Source: Erysipelotrichales bacterium
Lineage (GTDB): Bacteria > Bacillota_I > Bacilli_A > Acholeplasmatales > WRBM01
NCBI GenBank assembly: GCA_009784525.1
Contig: WRBM01000001.1
Location: 1-64,000, forward strand
Direction of reading: 5' to 3'
DNA: 64,000 nucleotides
A program made the position numbers and the translations under genes. This document shows, one piece after another, positions 1-9,798 of this stretch (position 1 is the stretch's first letter; each line of letters starts with the position of its first letter). The notes under the pieces were generated by a model, which saw only the letters and a list, made by a program, of their open reading frames with translations, had not been told where the DNA came from and searched no databases.

Positions 1-162
1 AGTTTCTGTTAGTTCTATAAATGGATTTTGATTTGTTTTTTCATAATCTTTTTTCCACTTATAGAAAGTTGATTGGACGATACCTTCTCGTTTTAAGAAG
101 TCGATTACTTTGAGTCCGGATTTCTCCTGTTTCTTTTTTAGTGTTAGATATTTGTTTTTCAT
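1..162 (-). CDS. IS66-type TnpA-like accessory transposase protein, truncated by the window edge
   Basis: Reverse-strand translation MKNKYLTLKKKQEKSGLKVIDFLKREGIVQSTFYKWKKDYEKTNQNPFIELTET resembles the IS66 Orf1/TnpA N-terminus (SGLxVxxF..xxGIxxSTFYxWKK). Confidence 0.6.
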   Translation of the reverse strand, partial: MKNKYLTLKKKQEKSGLKVIDFLKREGIVQSTFYKWKKDYEKTNQNPFIELTET

Positions 163-236
163 TGTATTCCTCTTTTCGATGAATATTATACTTGATTTAG
201 TTGTCGGTTAAAAGGTTTAAAAAATGTCACGCTTAC
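1..236 (-). mobile_element. Partial IS66-like element; terminal inverted repeat near 225-236
   Basis: Reverse strand reads GTAAGCGTGACA just outside the TnpA-like ORF, matching the GTAAGCG-type IS66 end. Confidence 0.5.
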
Positions 237-346
237 AGAAATCTTATTAATATTATATTATATAATGGCTTTAAATGCCAGTTTTATTTTATTGACCTAT
301 TAAAAAAGCCATTAGCTTGAACTAATGACTTTTTATTCTGTTGTAT

Positions 347-2989
347 CTAACTAAACCATAATGAGGTAGAGACTTGACCATTCGCTTCAAACCATATTGT
401 AAACCCACTCCAATGATTTCCTGCTCCAGGTACTACTAATGTTTGGCCCGGAATAAGACCCGCTCTAAAGATATAGGTAAATGAATCTCCATCGCCACTT
501 GAATCATATGAAATCCAGACATTCACATGAAACGAATTATCATTTCTAATCGTTCGTCCACTAACTATAGTGGGTGCATTCGGAATTGGAGGCTTTTGAT
601 TATTTACTTCCTCAACCCTAGTATTAACTCCATTTATGCTAAACCATACATTAACAAAGTTTCCATTAAAGAAACTTGCCGGAATCGTAAAGATTTGATT
701 CGGTTGTAAATGAATATGGATTCTTACTGCCATTTGATCATTATCACTTGAACCCGTTATAATCCACACATCTACCATGACTGGATTATTATTCCTAATT
801 TGGCTCCCATGTAAGTGATCTGGCATTAAAGCATTCACTGGTCTAATTTGACCACAGTTTTGACATGTTTCAATATTTCCATTCCTTACAAAATTATGAG
901 TACAAAATATACCATTGAATTGAACTCTGTGCCCGTGTGGGTTCCAATGTTGATGCCAACTGCCAGCAATACTTGTTCTGTTTGTTATATTAATAATTAA
1001 ATTATCGGTGTTTGAAAAAGCAAACTCTCCTACATTTATTACTGTATTTGGGATTGTAATTCTTCTTAAGTGGGCTTGATTAGCGAATGCTCTAGCGTTG
1101 ACCGTTGTTATATTTCTTCCGTTAATTCTTTCAGGGATTGTTATTTCACCCGCAATCAGTCCTCTAACTCCTGTAATTGCTATATCATTGTTTCCAATGT
1201 TATTAGTGTAAAATGGATGAACTATGACTGTAAAGTTCTGTGAAAAATGTTTGCCACTAACAACCGAACCACTTACTGTGAAGCCATAAACTACAATACG
1301 TATGTCTTGACTTCTACCACTTACATTACTTGTAGCTTGTCTCCAATCATCTTCTGTAACTTGATATGTAATTCTGCCATTATTCATCACAACATTATGA
1401 TATGGATCTGTTGAATGAATTAGTTGGTTGCTTGAATCATAAAACATTATTTGGAACCTTCTATTTCGATTATCTCTACTTCCTCCTGGCTCCCAGCTCA
1501 ATAATGGTGCTAATGATAGTGATAAAATATTATCTGAGCTATTTTGAATCCTTACATCTCTTGGAGAAATATTAGATTCTTCTAAGAGCCTGCCAATTCT
1601 ATCACGCTCGTTTGGAAATCTATAATTAATATTATTTAAAAAATCTCTTAATGTAAAAGTTCCTCTGATTGTTGTTGCGTCCCACCATCTTTGAAAATGA
1701 CTATTATCCGGAGCCTCATCAAATAACCTTAATAACATTTTGATTATTGATCTTTGTTGTCCTTGACCTAAAAGAGTAACCGTTGGTGTAAAATGGGATG
1801 CAAAAAAAGCATTATGTCCCTGTACACCACCATATTCATTTCTAAAATAGTTCTGTGCCAAAAGAGAGAACGCCGTTGCCCATGCCTCTGTCCAAGCAAG
1901 CCTTAAAAAATGTTCCTTATCATTCACTCCAAGGATACCTGTAACAGTGCCCACCCTATTTAGTAAATCTTCATCAATATGGTGGTCCATCGCAATTGCA
2001 ATATAATGCTCAGCCACTATATTATTAATTCCTAGCTGGTGTTGTATAAAATGACCGTATTCATGAATCAAAAGATTCCAGTTCCTATAAGAGTTTTGAC
2101 CAATACCAGAAATCTCTCCAATCGCAAACCCATTATTGCCTCCATTAAATATTTCAATCAACGTTGATGGAAATCTTACATTCATCCTTCTATTAATTAC
2201 GGCTCCCATCACTTCAGCAAATCTTTGTCCGACTACCAATCCTTGCGCTACATAAAACGCTTGAGTTCTCAATTGACCGCTATAAGGAATTAGCGAGTTT
2301 ATTGTTGTCGTCATTCCTGATGAGACAAGATTTGTTATATCAAACTCATGAGAATATGCAGGTCCCCAAGGAAATTGTGGATTAACAATAAAGGTTCTAC
2401 TTTCAGGATGCACTCTAAATAATAATTGTTGGTGCTGTGTGTGATTGAAACTTATTGTAAAGTTACCATATCTGTCAGTAAACGTTTCTGCTATTATTCT
2501 CTGATCTTCTGTAATATCAACAAAATTAGATAGCCAAATTACAACTCTCATATATTTTAATGGAATTAATCTTCCATTGGTTCTTTCTTCCCAACGAAGC
2601 GTTCCGTTGACAGTTGCGATATTTGAACGAGCGTTTATAGAAAAGCCTGAAATATTTCTCTCTATATTTTTTATAACTAGTTCACCTGTTGTTAATTCAT
2701 GAAGTTGTTGTTGTTTTTCTTCAGTAGTAATTAAACCTAATTCATACTGTTCTATTAAATCTTCAAACGGATTATGATCATTTTTTTCAAAATCTTCTAA
2801 TTTGTCTTCAATCAGTTCCTCTTGATTATCAAACCCATAAATTTGAAACTGATTACTTGAGAGCAAAACTAAACTAATAAAACATATTAAACATAAAATA
2901 CTGAATAATATAAACCTTTTACACAAATTACTCAAAACATGACACCCCTTCTTTATACTATCTATTAATAAATTCAATTGTATTATCAT
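347..2989 (-). CDS. Secreted zinc metalloprotease-like protein with BspA-type LRR and repeated C-terminal beta domains
   Basis: N-terminal hydrophobic segment; HExxH in LLIHEYGHFIQHQLG; LRR_5-like ITIPERINGRNITTVNARAFANQAHLRRITIPNTVINVGEFAFSN; C-terminus shared with the 713-aa protein at 43893-46034. Confidence 0.75.
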   Translation of the reverse strand: MIIQLNLLIDSIKKGCHVLSNLCKRFILFSILCLICFISLVLLSSNQFQIYGFDNQEELIEDKLEDFEKNDHNPFEDLIEQYELGLITTEEKQQQLHELTTGELVIKNIERNISGFSINARSNIATVNGTLRWEERTNGRLIPLKYMRVVIWLSNFVDITEDQRIIAETFTDRYGNFTISFNHTQHQQLLFRVHPESRTFIVNPQFPWGPAYSHEFDITNLVSSGMTTTINSLIPYSGQLRTQAFYVAQGLVVGQRFAEVMGAVINRRMNVRFPSTLIEIFNGGNNGFAIGEISGIGQNSYRNWNLLIHEYGHFIQHQLGINNIVAEHYIAIAMDHHIDEDLLNRVGTVTGILGVNDKEHFLRLAWTEAWATAFSLLAQNYFRNEYGGVQGHNAFFASHFTPTVTLLGQGQQRSIIKMLLRLFDEAPDNSHFQRWWDATTIRGTFTLRDFLNNINYRFPNERDRIGRLLEESNISPRDVRIQNSSDNILSLSLAPLLSWEPGGSRDNRNRRFQIMFYDSSNQLIHSTDPYHNVVMNNGRITYQVTEDDWRQATSNVSGRSQDIRIVVYGFTVSGSVVSGKHFSQNFTVIVHPFYTNNIGNNDIAITGVRGLIAGEITIPERINGRNITTVNARAFANQAHLRRITIPNTVINVGEFAFSNTDNLIINITNRTSIAGSWHQHWNPHGHRVQFNGIFCTHNFVRNGNIETCQNCGQIRPVNALMPDHLHGSQIRNNNPVMVDVWIITGSSDNDQMAVRIHIHLQPNQIFTIPASFFNGNFVNVWFSINGVNTRVEEVNNQKPPIPNAPTIVSGRTIRNDNSFHVNVWISYDSSGDGDSFTYIFRAGLIPGQTLVVPGAGNHWSGFTIWFEANGQVSTSLWFS

Positions 2990-3556
2990 TAATAAAACGA
3001 TATTTTATTTCTAATCTTGCGCCATTACCATCAAAATAAATATTCCTTGTTTCACAATAGACAATAAAACTAGCTGCCAGCATAACTGTTCCCCATGGAA
3101 ATACTGGATAATTATCAAATTGTTCCCTTGGTATTAACAAAGTTTCTGAATGGTTAAACACCCTTCCTGTTCTTCTTGATTGCTCAGCCCTAAAATCGTT
3201 AGTTCCAAAGACATTCCAATCAATAAATCTAATAAATGTTGCTTCCTGTCTCACTCTATAGTCAACAAATTCATAATCATTTTCAAAACCATTTGTATTA
3301 TCCCAATTTACAAAATATAATGCCACACCAACAACAATCCCACGTTCAGCGACACCTCATAAACATTAAATTCAATTTGGTCGCTACTAACTGCCGCAAA
3401 GATCACTGTATTCTCACGTGTGTTAAATCCAAATCCAATCTTTGTGCCTGTAAAATTTTCAGAACAACCAATCAATGCAAAACTAAGCAACATCAGTAAC
3501 ATTATTGAAAATAATCTTATATTATTTACTTTTCCTTTTCTAGTTGATTTTTTCAC
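2958..3556 (-). pseudogene. Lipoprotein gene split by a frameshift (ORFs 3308-3631 and 2958-3326); likely GTG start at 3556
   Basis: Lipobox MLLMLLSFALIGCSEN in the first ORF; second ORF continues in another frame with no RBS of its own; AAGGAG-like RBS before GTG at 3556. Confidence 0.55.
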
Positions 3557-3640
3557 TTTTATACTCCTTGAAATATTTTCGTTTACTTGTGATTTAAGTA
3601 TATCATAAATCGAGGAAAATTGACTATTCAACTAATGAAA

Positions 3641-3705
3641 ATTATAACATATTTTAACAGTCTTTATAAGCTTAACCTTCCAAAATCGTGTGACAGATTT
3701 CGACA
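3641..3705 (-). promoter_or_regulatory. Promoter (TATAAT at 3641-3646) with tandem TGTCGAA/TGTCACA boxes, 10-bp phased
   Basis: + strand tgtgaca 3689-3695 and ttcgaca 3699-3705 upstream of the lipoprotein/metalloprotease genes. Confidence 0.5.
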
Positions 3706-3842
3706 TGATTTTACACATTAAAAAGCTGCCAATATTGCCAAAATATTAACAGCTTTTTTATTTACCCTTATTTTCTTTTAACTGAATCATTACTTCTCAT
3801 AAAAGCATTAATTTTTCTGAATCTTGACTTTAGAAACAGGTA

Positions 3843-4175
3843 TTATTGATTAGACAATTTAAAGTTCTTTTCATAAATTTTAGGATTATACCTGTACAAG
3901 ATTCCATGCTTTAATTCACTAAACATAAATTTAGTAAAATTATACATATCGTTAATTATTCTAAATCTGTCCTTATAAATCTCTAAATATTTTTGTATGT
4001 TAGGAACTTTAATTATTGTCTCAAAAAATAAAACATATTCGTTATAAAATTCATCAAAGGATTTTTTATGAACTTCTAAGGATTTATTTAATCTAATTAA
4101 TTCTTCCTCAAGTTCAGTCATATTAGGATTTTGTTCTTCAAAAAAAGAATCAAAACAAAAGTTTTCTTTAGTCAA
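3843..4175 (-). CDS. Hypothetical protein downstream of the Shedu-like gene
   Basis: 110-aa ORF 21 nt after the Shedu-like gene, same strand. Confidence 0.5.
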   Translation of the reverse strand: MTKENFCFDSFFEEQNPNMTELEEELIRLNKSLEVHKKSFDEFYNEYVLFFETIIKVPNIQKYLEIYKDRFRIINDMYNFTKFMFSELKHGILYRYNPKIYEKNFKLSNQ

Positions 4176-4196
4176 TATTTATAATCTCCTCAATTA

Positions 4197-5468
4197 TTAG
4201 CTTATTTTTTTCTCAAATGATTTTACTACATTATTTAACCTTTCCAATAAATCATCATATGTAATAATATCAATTAAATTAGAATACTTGCGCCTCATAA
4301 ACTCAAAATCATTTTTCTGATCTCCCGTAAAATTATTTGATCTTCCAGCAATTATTATTCCTTTAGGATTAACTATATTTAATTTTAGCCCGCCAATTTT
4401 ATCACTGTATTTTATAGATAGCTCTTGTTGCTGCTTTGAATTAAGTTTATTCAGATAAAATGAATATTTCTCAAGTTGCATAATTGGTCCACTTAACTCC
4501 TGCAATGGCCAATGATTAGAACGATACTTATTAACACTGACAATTCCGTTCCCATAAGGCCTTTTAATCTCTATTATATCAATATTACCATTTGCAGATA
4601 TAAGTGCTAGGTCTAATCGTTTACGATCATTTTCATATCTTATTTCCATTTCAGCTATACAATAAACATATTGTGGATATATTAATAAAATTATTTCTAA
4701 AATTTCTTTTTGCCACTCTGCTTCAAGAATTTTAGGATTTTTTAACATCTCATTCAACTTATTTCTTATTGAAGTAAACTTTTCATATTCATAAGAATAT
4801 AATGAACTCATTTCTGTTTCTACAACTTCAATCTTTTTCTTAGATATATATTTATCAAATCTCTCACTGAATGTTCTCTTTACATCAAGATGAGCCGCTA
4901 ATAAGTTTTCTATGCGCTGTTCTGCGTATAACTTCAATTCAGTTTTATTCGGCATCTTAGTAACTATTTCTTGGTAAATACTAGTAGGTAAATTGTGAAA
5001 TCCTTCTAAATATTTATCAGTAATTGCAATCGGAGAATTTACGATTCTGTCTATTTTTGCAATAATGTTAATATGTTTATTATAAGGAACACTATATACT
5101 GCATATATAAGATGATGCATCTCTAATTTCAATTCGAGATCAATAACAATTTCATTATTGATATCAAATACTGATTTTCTCAGATGAATTAATCCATTAG
5201 TTATATCTCCAATTACAAAATAATAAGTCCAATCATCATAATCATCCAATTCATCTTCATTATTTATATGAGAAAATACTCTAAAAATTGGATAAATGAT
5301 ATTAACAAGCTTCTTACTTCTTAATAAATCTTTTGTCAATGTAAAACCTCTATAGCTAACTTTAGCGTTATCATTATTTACATTAATAAGCTCTTTTTCT
5401 ATCCAGTCACTTCCAGCTTCATATTTCAAAATTAATTCACTATCTGTTATTATCAAATCTAAACCCAT
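4197..5468 (-). CDS. sduA: Shedu-like anti-phage nuclease protein (DUF4263)
   Basis: C-terminal nuclease-like segment ...AEMEIRYENDRKRLDLALISANGNIDIIEIKRPYGN... typical of Shedu/DUF4263. Confidence 0.7.
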   Translation of the reverse strand: MGLDLIITDSELILKYEAGSDWIEKELINVNNDNAKVSYRGFTLTKDLLRSKKLVNIIYPIFRVFSHINNEDELDDYDDWTYYFVIGDITNGLIHLRKSVFDINNEIVIDLELKLEMHHLIYAVYSVPYNKHINIIAKIDRIVNSPIAITDKYLEGFHNLPTSIYQEIVTKMPNKTELKLYAEQRIENLLAAHLDVKRTFSERFDKYISKKKIEVVETEMSSLYSYEYEKFTSIRNKLNEMLKNPKILEAEWQKEILEIILLIYPQYVYCIAEMEIRYENDRKRLDLALISANGNIDIIEIKRPYGNGIVSVNKYRSNHWPLQELSGPIMQLEKYSFYLNKLNSKQQQELSIKYSDKIGGLKLNIVNPKGIIIAGRSNNFTGDQKNDFEFMRRKYSNLIDIITYDDLLERLNNVVKSFEKKIS

Positions 5469-5517
5469 TGAAATCTCCCTTTTTGTTGCAATCCTTAAAA
5501 TAAAATTAGATGACTAA

Positions 5518-5562
5518 ATTATAACATATCTCGACAAGATTTTCTTGAGCTATCGTTCGACA
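5518..5562 (-). promoter_or_regulatory. Promoter region of the Shedu-like gene with TGTCGAA box
   Basis: TATAAT (5518-5523), TGTCGAG (5530-5536), TGTCGAA (5556-5562). Confidence 0.45.
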
Positions 5563-5625
5563 AAGCCAAAATAAAAACTGCTTATTTCTTAAGAAAATTA
5601 AGCAGTTTTTTTATTTACTATATTT

Positions 5626-6084
5626 TTATTGAGGTAAATTATCCCACCAACCAGCTGGTAAACTCCCCATCGCAAACGCCCAAATTGTAATTATACAAAT
5701 AATTTCACCCTCATTATAAATAAAGCCTAAGTTCCTTAACATCTCAATCGCAACCCTTACTGTATCAATCTTAAAGAACATTAATTCTTGAGTTAAAGTT
5801 GTTAAATCATAGATTATTTCAATATCATTAACCTTTTGAACCAGTCGGCCTTTAGAGTTAATTGATAACATGAGCTGGTAAAGAAACACCAACGGTTATA
5901 CTTATTCCACTACCGGTATTTGGAAACGTGATTCCTCTATACCAACTGCCAGTTCCAACATTGAGATTCGGATTTCTTTGTTCATCAAGAGGACTTTTAC
6001 ATCTGAAGCCCAAAAAGCATAGGTACTTCCTACTACCGAAATAAGTAATAAAATTATTAAAAGTAATCTCGCTGTTTTCTTCAT
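5626..6084 (-). pseudogene. Degraded SipW-signal/camelysin-like secreted protein
   Basis: MKKTARLLLIILLLISVVGSTYAFWASDV signal, then coding-like sequence in a second frame (SPLDEQRNPNLNVGTGSWYRGITFPNTGSGISITVGVSLPAHVIN) and a third ORF ending AFAMGSLPAGWWDNLPQ. Confidence 0.5.
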
Positions 6085-6407
6085 GTTTTTTCCTCTATAA
6101 TAATATTGGTATTCTAAAAATGATTTATTATTCTATTTTAACAAAGAAACTATTTATAAATACTCTTTTAAATCTGTAACACATATTTTACGTGTTTTCA
6201 TCTAATTTTTTTAAGTGCTTTAATTATATTTTGGGAGGTTCGTGACCCTCCCCTACCATTGTTTTTAGTTCGATTCCCCTCATCCAGTCACAAATGCAGT
6301 CTCAATATTTTTTATTCAAAAGACAAAAAAACCACCGAAATATGGTGGTTTTTGCTTGTTTTACCCGAAATTAGCCCCAAAAATGGCGACTAACACAATA
6401 TTTAAAT

Positions 6408-6560
6408 GGTGCCATTTTTTACCAATATGGATTGATTTTTCACATATCGATACTATTTTCGGAAACCTCAGGAATATATCAACAACATGTGGAAACTTGT
6501 AAGACTGTCTGAGTAAATTAAACTACTATTTTTATTTCCTTAATTGGTTAAAATCAAGTA
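6408..6560. repeat. Repeat copy S1 (related to 12199-12355)
   Basis: ggtgccattttttaccaatatgga... and following sequence align to 12199-12355, same orientation. Confidence 0.7.
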
Positions 6561-7428
6561 AATCTTTGATATTTGCATCATTAAACATATTCCAACTTCC
6601 AGTTGTTTCTGTCCCTGTAGAATAATAATCAGATAAGCTAAATTTTTGACTTCTACCTCTATCAATAAATAACATCAATCTATTTACTAGTAATCCAAAA
6701 GCGTTGGTGCTACACCTAAGGCTACCAAAGCTATTATCTGCTCCATCCAAAATAGAAAATGCATTTGTACTTTCATTGTACTTAAATCTGGCATAATATT
6801 TATTGTTTTGTGAAAAGATATTATCTAAACACTCATATGGTGAACTTGCAAATTTTTTAATTACCATTTCTATCATAGTCCTATTCGCTATTTTATCTTC
6901 TCTTGCGAAAATAAATGTATATATATTATCATTTGAATTTTTTTCTGGCATATATTCATCTTCTTTAGTTGTAGCAATTGTAAAATTATTCAAATATTTT
7001 CTGAAGGATGTTCTATCACTAATTCGAATTTTTCTTTTAAGCTTTTTAATTTTTGCTAATTTTGTTAATGAATCATCTAATATATTGAGATCTAAGGTGC
7101 TCTTAATTTCTCCAACTGCAATGACTCCTTCACAAGGAAAAAATGAATATTCATCATTTGCATCTCTTGTAAATACTGGAATAATATGCTTTTCATATAA
7201 AATGATGTCGCATTGATTTGACATGTTTCCGTAGCTATCAAAAACAAATCCTCTACCAACTCCTACACCGTTAGGCAGGATAGCTTCAATTTGCTTTGAA
7301 ATATTAATTTCTTTGGTTTTTCCTATTTCGTCAGGGTGTATTCCATCAGCAGAGGAGCGATCAAATACTTTAATTAAATCATCTCCTAAATCACTAATAA
7401 ACTTATTAACATCAAAAGTTTTTTTCAT
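6532..7428 (-). CDS. DUF6602-like protein (putative nuclease-fold, defence-associated)
   Basis: N-terminal ISKQIEAILPNGVGVGRGFVFDSYGNMSNQCDIILYEK...EGVIAVGEIKSTL resembles the DUF6602 family. Confidence 0.6.
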   Translation of the reverse strand: MKKTFDVNKFISDLGDDLIKVFDRSSADGIHPDEIGKTKEINISKQIEAILPNGVGVGRGFVFDSYGNMSNQCDIILYEKHIIPVFTRDANDEYSFFPCEGVIAVGEIKSTLDLNILDDSLTKLAKIKKLKRKIRISDRTSFRKYLNNFTIATTKEDEYMPEKNSNDNIYTFIFAREDKIANRTMIEMVIKKFASSPYECLDNIFSQNNKYYARFKYNESTNAFSILDGADNSFGSLRCSTNAFGLLVNRLMLFIDRGRSQKFSLSDYYSTGTETTGSWNMFNDANIKDLLDFNQLRK

Positions 7429-7755
7429 ATTTTATCCCGCCTTAAATTAAAGCAAATATGCTCATAAATACTATCAAATTCTTAAAATCATCTGTTGACA
7501 TCAACTCATATTTATAAATAAACAATTTTATAGATACACACATTTAATTTTTATTGATACTCAGTATTTGATTTGGTCTAGTTATTCTAGTTAAATTATA
7601 TCACTTTTCAAATAGTTTTACAATCTGCACCGTTGCAGTAAAATTTGTTTTACAGTCTTTTTTAAGCTAAAAATATCAAAATAAATTGATTTTTATATTG
7701 TATTTATAATTTTCTAAGAAATTTCAATACAATTACTTCTACAAAATCAATGAAT

Positions 7756-7856
7756 TTGAAATCTTTCTATAAAGAAACTCATCATTCCTTCAAAATTAGT
7801 ATGACAAAAATTATTAAGCATATCTTTTATTCCAATAAAATATTGATTTGCTAAAG
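7756..7856 (-). pseudogene. 101-bp fragment of a copy of the 239-aa gene (16326-17045)
   Basis: Ungapped match to 16632-16732 with 4 mismatches; translates LANQYFIGIKDMLNNFCHTNFEGMMSFFIERFQ. Confidence 0.85.
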
Positions 7857-7923
7857 AATTGAGTAAAATCAAGTAAATTATGCCCTAAAATATTAATCTA
7901 TATAACTTAACTAATCATATTGA

Positions 7924-9798
7924 CTAAATATGCTCACCGTTCATCTGGTTTAAAATAACTTCTTCTATCTCTTCATTGAAGACTGGTTTTACCTCATGAA
8001 CAAAATCTTGATCTTCTAAAATTCTTTGCTTTGAGAAAAGCCCATTATCTCCTGACAATTTCACATTTTCACTATTCGGCCTATATTTCTTATCAACTTG
8101 ATTAACATATAAAAAATTAGGCATTTGAAATGCAGTCCCTGATACAATACATTCACCTGGTGCCATAACGGTTAAAAAATCAAGTGATTGTTTATCAAGA
8201 TAGGCAACCGCCTTTTCAATTTTATTCAAGTCAGTTGGATTTACCAATTTATGGATAAAATAGTTATGCAGCTGTGAGATTATTGTTTGAGATATGTCGC
8301 TTGGTCTTTGACTCGAAACAGTTAAGAAGCATCCAAATTTTCTACCTTCTTTGACTATTTTTTCAAAAACATCCAAGACATTCTTATGTGCACTCGTTTG
8401 ACCATATTCTTCATATAAAATGTTGTGCGCTTCATCAACAACTATGTTTACAATCTGAATAATCTCTCCTCTTTTGTCTTTTTCATTAGCAAGCGAATCG
8501 AAAATATGACTCGCTACTAATGAAGGAATAGTTTCTTTCATATCTTTATTTACATTACCTAATTGTATTATGCAAACATTTTTTTTATCAAACACTATAT
8601 TTCTATCATTTGATGTAATTGAAAAATCAAATACTTTTTTAAAATCATTAATTAACCGATTTGTTCTAGATATAACCGGGGTCATAAAATCTAATTGCAC
8701 ACCGTTATCATACTCTTGTGAAACTGCAAAGCATAGCTCAAAAATAAATCTATCCAAGGTATTATATTCAGGCAAACTAACATCGATCTTATTCAAATAA
8801 TAATCAAAGAACTCTTGATTTGAATAGTAACTTTGACTTCCATCACTATAATAAAATTCACCTTGCTTAGAATGATATTTGAAGTTATCTAAATCTATTC
8901 CTGTAAAATACGATTTAAGGCTTGTTCTTAGAGAAAAAAACAATTGTCGTTTAGAGTTTTTAAGAATAGATTTGACTTTATCAAGATAAAATTCTTTTGG
9001 TATTTCCGAATCTGAATTTCCAAATGCCTTCTTATAGGCATTTTTAATTACTGGCACCTGCGTCTTTTCAGAAGCATTTGTTAATACAATAAAGTTATCT
9101 TCTGTAAGAGCTCGAACATTTAAGGGTATTCTATCACCATTATTACTTCTAGTTTTTAGATGATATATTTTTTTATTTACTCCAGGACAAATTGAATCTG
9201 CTGAATATTCATTATTAATATCAAAAACGATAAATTTTCCTCTATTAGTTTTTTTCAAATCTAAAATTTTTTCATACTCGTGTAAGATCTTTACAAGCGT
9301 ATTAGATTTTCCAGAGCCTGTATTACCAAAAATACCAATATGAGAAGGGATAATATTATCTAAATTTACTTTTATTTCTTTATTCTGATCAAATAAATCA
9401 TATCCTATTTCTAAAGTATTTTCAGCGCCATCAATGTAAATGGAAGCATAGTCCTCTTTATCTAATAGTTCAACACTTGCTGATACAATGGGAAGCATTC
9501 TAAGACCTTGTATAAATTTACCATTATCCAAATGACCTTTCACTTGTAGTTCTAGCAAATGTGAGTTTACAACTCCATTTTTTTCTTCAGAAATTTCACC
9601 AATAACTTGGCAAACTATGTTATCTAATCCAACTTTGGTTTTTAAGAATCCGTTTATTTTTGGGGCATTCTCATATTTACAATTAGAAATTAAATATGGT
9701 GGCAATAATTCGCTTAATCTTGCTTTAACTGACAACCCTTTAACTTCTATTACTTTTCCAATTATTTTGCCCATGAATTCTTTACCATGTCGCGACAA
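7924..9798 (-). CDS. HerA/DUF87-family ATPase (SIR2-HerA-type defence component)
   Basis: Walker A GIFGNTGSGKSNT, Walker B VNIVVDEAHNILYEE, HerA-like FGCFLTVSSQRPSDIS; overlaps the SIR2 gene. Confidence 0.9.
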   Translation of the reverse strand: MSRHGKEFMGKIIGKVIEVKGLSVKARLSELLPPYLISNCKYENAPKINGFLKTKVGLDNIVCQVIGEISEEKNGVVNSHLLELQVKGHLDNGKFIQGLRMLPIVSASVELLDKEDYASIYIDGAENTLEIGYDLFDQNKEIKVNLDNIIPSHIGIFGNTGSGKSNTLVKILHEYEKILDLKKTNRGKFIVFDINNEYSADSICPGVNKKIYHLKTRSNNGDRIPLNVRALTEDNFIVLTNASEKTQVPVIKNAYKKAFGNSDSEIPKEFYLDKVKSILKNSKRQLFFSLRTSLKSYFTGIDLDNFKYHSKQGEFYYSDGSQSYYSNQEFFDYYLNKIDVSLPEYNTLDRFIFELCFAVSQEYDNGVQLDFMTPVISRTNRLINDFKKVFDFSITSNDRNIVFDKKNVCIIQLGNVNKDMKETIPSLVASHIFDSLANEKDKRGEIIQIVNIVVDEAHNILYEEYGQTSAHKNVLDVFEKIVKEGRKFGCFLTVSSQRPSDISQTIISQLHNYFIHKLVNPTDLNKIEKAVAYLDKQSLDFLTVMAPGECIVSGTAFQMPNFLYVNQVDKKYRPNSENVKLSGDNGLFSKQRILEDQDFVHEVKPVFNEEIEEVILNQMNGEHI

